DNA of 64,000 bases. It comes from WVZH01 sp034430895 (GTDB lineage: Bacteria > Chloroflexota > Anaerolineae > Anaerolineales > E44-bin32). A program made the position numbers and the translations under genes. Positions 62,711 through 64,000 of this stretch are shown here, one piece after another (the first letter of the stretch is position 1; every line of letters begins with the position of its first letter). The notes beneath the pieces are model-generated. The model searched no databases and was not told the origin of the DNA. It saw nothing but the letters and a program-made list of their open reading frames with translations. The stretch lies in NCBI GenBank assembly GCA_034430895.1, contig DAOUDW010000075.1, forward strand, positions 1 through 64,000. Direction: 5' to 3'.

Positions 62711-64000
62711 ATGAAAATCAATGTGACCTTGCTCTTCGTGTTTCTCGCTGTGAGTGCGATCCTGGTTTCGTGTGGTCCTTCTCAGGCTGCCTTGGATGAA
62801 CAGGCCACCAAGACAGGTGCGGCGCTGAAGGAACAGATCACGCAGACAGCCATTGCACAAGCCGCGTTCCGCACACAGTCGTTTGTGGAGACCGAGACAA
62901 TGAAACCTACGTTGACTGCAACCGTCACCCCTATGCCTATAATGACACCCACACCGACGCCGGAATCCCTTATTCAACCGCTTCTTATGGAAATCCAGAT
63001 GGTAAGCCCAGAAATTGGATGGGCTATAGATCTATCCAGAGCTGGGCCTGCCATCATACGGACGGAGGATGGTGGAGAAACATGGGCTGTAGCAACCCGT
63101 GCGGACTTTACCTTATTTGGCGCAAAGTTACATGCCATAGATGAAAACACTGTTTTGTATACTCTCGGGATTTTCAACATAAAGGAAGGCGATAGGCCTT
63201 CAAATATTGTGGATGATTTGAAGAAGGTAATTCATCCGTCAGCGGAGGTGGCAAGCCTGGAATGGTTCGTTCTCGATGAGAGCAACATTTGGGTAACTGT
63301 GCACGTTGGTCTCAGAGCAGGTGGAGCAATGGCTATGTACCGCACGCAAGATGGTGGTCTATCATGGGAACGGCTATCAATTGGTTCCGATATGGAATTA
63401 TCACCGTGGAAAATTTTCATGGTGAATAAACACACGGGCTGGTCGAGCCACTTCGAACCATTTCTCCGGCACGATGGGGGATCAGATCTGCATAAGAATA
63501 TTTTTACCACTCATGATGGAGGACATACCTGGAATCAAAAACGGTTGCCGATTCCAAATGGACCTTTAGTGGATAACCTAGATTACTGCTTTTCCGAAAT
63601 TATTCAAATTGGCACTCCTGATCTACTCCAAATCGTGAGCAAATGTTACGACGACGATCCGCAACTTATCGGCCATTGGTATTACAAATCTCAAGATTCT
63701 GGCCTTACCTGGCGAAATTGGCCGATGAATGGAGAGGTTTATTTTCTAAGTGCTTATGTAGGCTGGCGCGCTATCAACCAAGATGATGGCACGGCTATCG
63801 TTGAGGCCACAGAAAATGGCGGCGCCACGTGGAATGAGATGGGGAGTATGCCTGGTCAAGGACCGTTCCAGTTTTGGAATGAGACAGAAGGGTGGACAGT
63901 TGTATCAGATAATCAACAAGTCGTGTTATGGATTACTTCGGATGGTGGATTGACCTGGGAACAGAATCAAATGTTCCCAAGTGGAGCATCGATAACCTTT
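62711..64000 (+). CDS. Lipoprotein with Asp-box (BNR) repeats, partial at the window edge
   Basis: The frame is open from an ATG at 62711 (GGAGGG near 62697) to the last base, 430 codons so far. The lipobox gives Cys21 (ILVSC). After a Thr/Pro stretch (about 62-82) at least six Asp-box motifs of the form D-G-G-x-T-W appear: EDGGETW, QDGGLSW, HDGGHTW, QDSGLTW, ENGGATW and SDGGLTW. These form a beta-propeller similar to sialidases and photosystem-stability/Ycf48-like proteins. Most of the propeller is present, but the C-terminus is missing. Confidence 0.85.
   Translation, partial: MKINVTLLFVFLAVSAILVSCGPSQAALDEQATKTGAALKEQITQTAIAQAAFRTQSFVETETMKPTLTATVTPMPIMTPTPTPESLIQPLLMEIQMVSPEIGWAIDLSRAGPAIIRTEDGGETWAVATRADFTLFGAKLHAIDENTVLYTLGIFNIKEGDRPSNIVDDLKKVIHPSAEVASLEWFVLDESNIWVTVHVGLRAGGAMAMYRTQDGGLSWERLSIGSDMELSPWKIFMVNKHTGWSSHFEPFLRHDGGSDLHKNIFTTHDGGHTWNQKRLPIPNGPLVDNLDYCFSEIIQIGTPDLLQIVSKCYDDDPQLIGHWYYKSQDSGLTWRNWPMNGEVYFLSAYVGWRAINQDDGTAIVEATENGGATWNEMGSMPGQGPFQFWNETEGWTVVSDNQQVVLWITSDGGLTWEQNQMFPSGASITF

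Overview
The window looks like a chromosomal segment of a Chloroflexota bacterium, most likely of the Anaerolineae type. This is inferred from gene style, not from a marker tree. The clues are TTG and GTG starts, surface lipoproteins with long Thr-Pro stalks, a membrane PTPS-related protein next to an XrtG-like exosortase, a chemosensory operon of the cyanobacterial Pix/Pil type, and ribosomal proteins with unusual tails. There are no phage genes, insertion sequences or CRISPR arrays. Gene density is high and most genes sit in short operons.

Layout. 0.4-7 kb: S20, arginyl-tRNA synthetase, a cyclic 2,3-diphosphoglycerate synthetase-like GTPase, an orphan beta-class DNA methyltransferase and an OmpR-type regulator with a degenerate receiver. 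6.4-8.5 kb: PfkB kinase and M20 peptidase. 8.5-14.6 kb: signalling genes (CheY-like receiver, STAS protein, SpoIIE-type phosphatase with its own kinase domain), a divergent ECF sigma/anti-sigma pair, OsmC, a cupin and a truncated LacI gene that still has its operator. 14.8-24.3 kb: a seven-gene chemosensory operon (TPR-receiver, PATAN protein, CheY, ParA, Lys-rich CheW, MCP, hybrid CheA). 24.4-31.9 kb: a 51-residue protein, M16 peptidase, a glycosidase-like protein, DinB, a CCA-type nucleotidyltransferase, Hpt and Tdk. 32-38 kb: rplU-rpmA-rpmE, with an L21 carrying a histone-like tail and an L31 fused to an RNA polymerase alpha-CTD-like domain, then rpoC without rpoB.

38.4-49 kb: zinc-ribbon and membrane proteins, an anchored hydrolase, a PAP2 phosphatase, zwf, nnrE, ruvB, a DUF2905 protein, queA, and an AIR-synthase-like gene behind an attenuator-like leader. 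48.9-54.7 kb: a tightly overlapping operon with a candidate sorted protein, XrtG-like exosortase, family 2 glycosyltransferase, PTPS-related membrane protein and response regulator. 55-59 kb: two large lipoproteins. 59.7 kb to the end: tRNA-Glu(CTC), a B12-binding radical SAM protein with its DUF2344 partner, and a lipoprotein with Asp-box repeats that runs off the window.

The most interesting systems are (1) the exosortase operon with an apparent dedicated substrate, (2) the ParA plus Lys-rich CheW pair, which may position the chemosensory array, (3) the L31/alpha-CTD fusion and the L21 tail, and (4) the leader before the AIR-synthase gene, which has overlapping mini-ORFs, a perfect 12-bp hairpin and a terminator-like hairpin.
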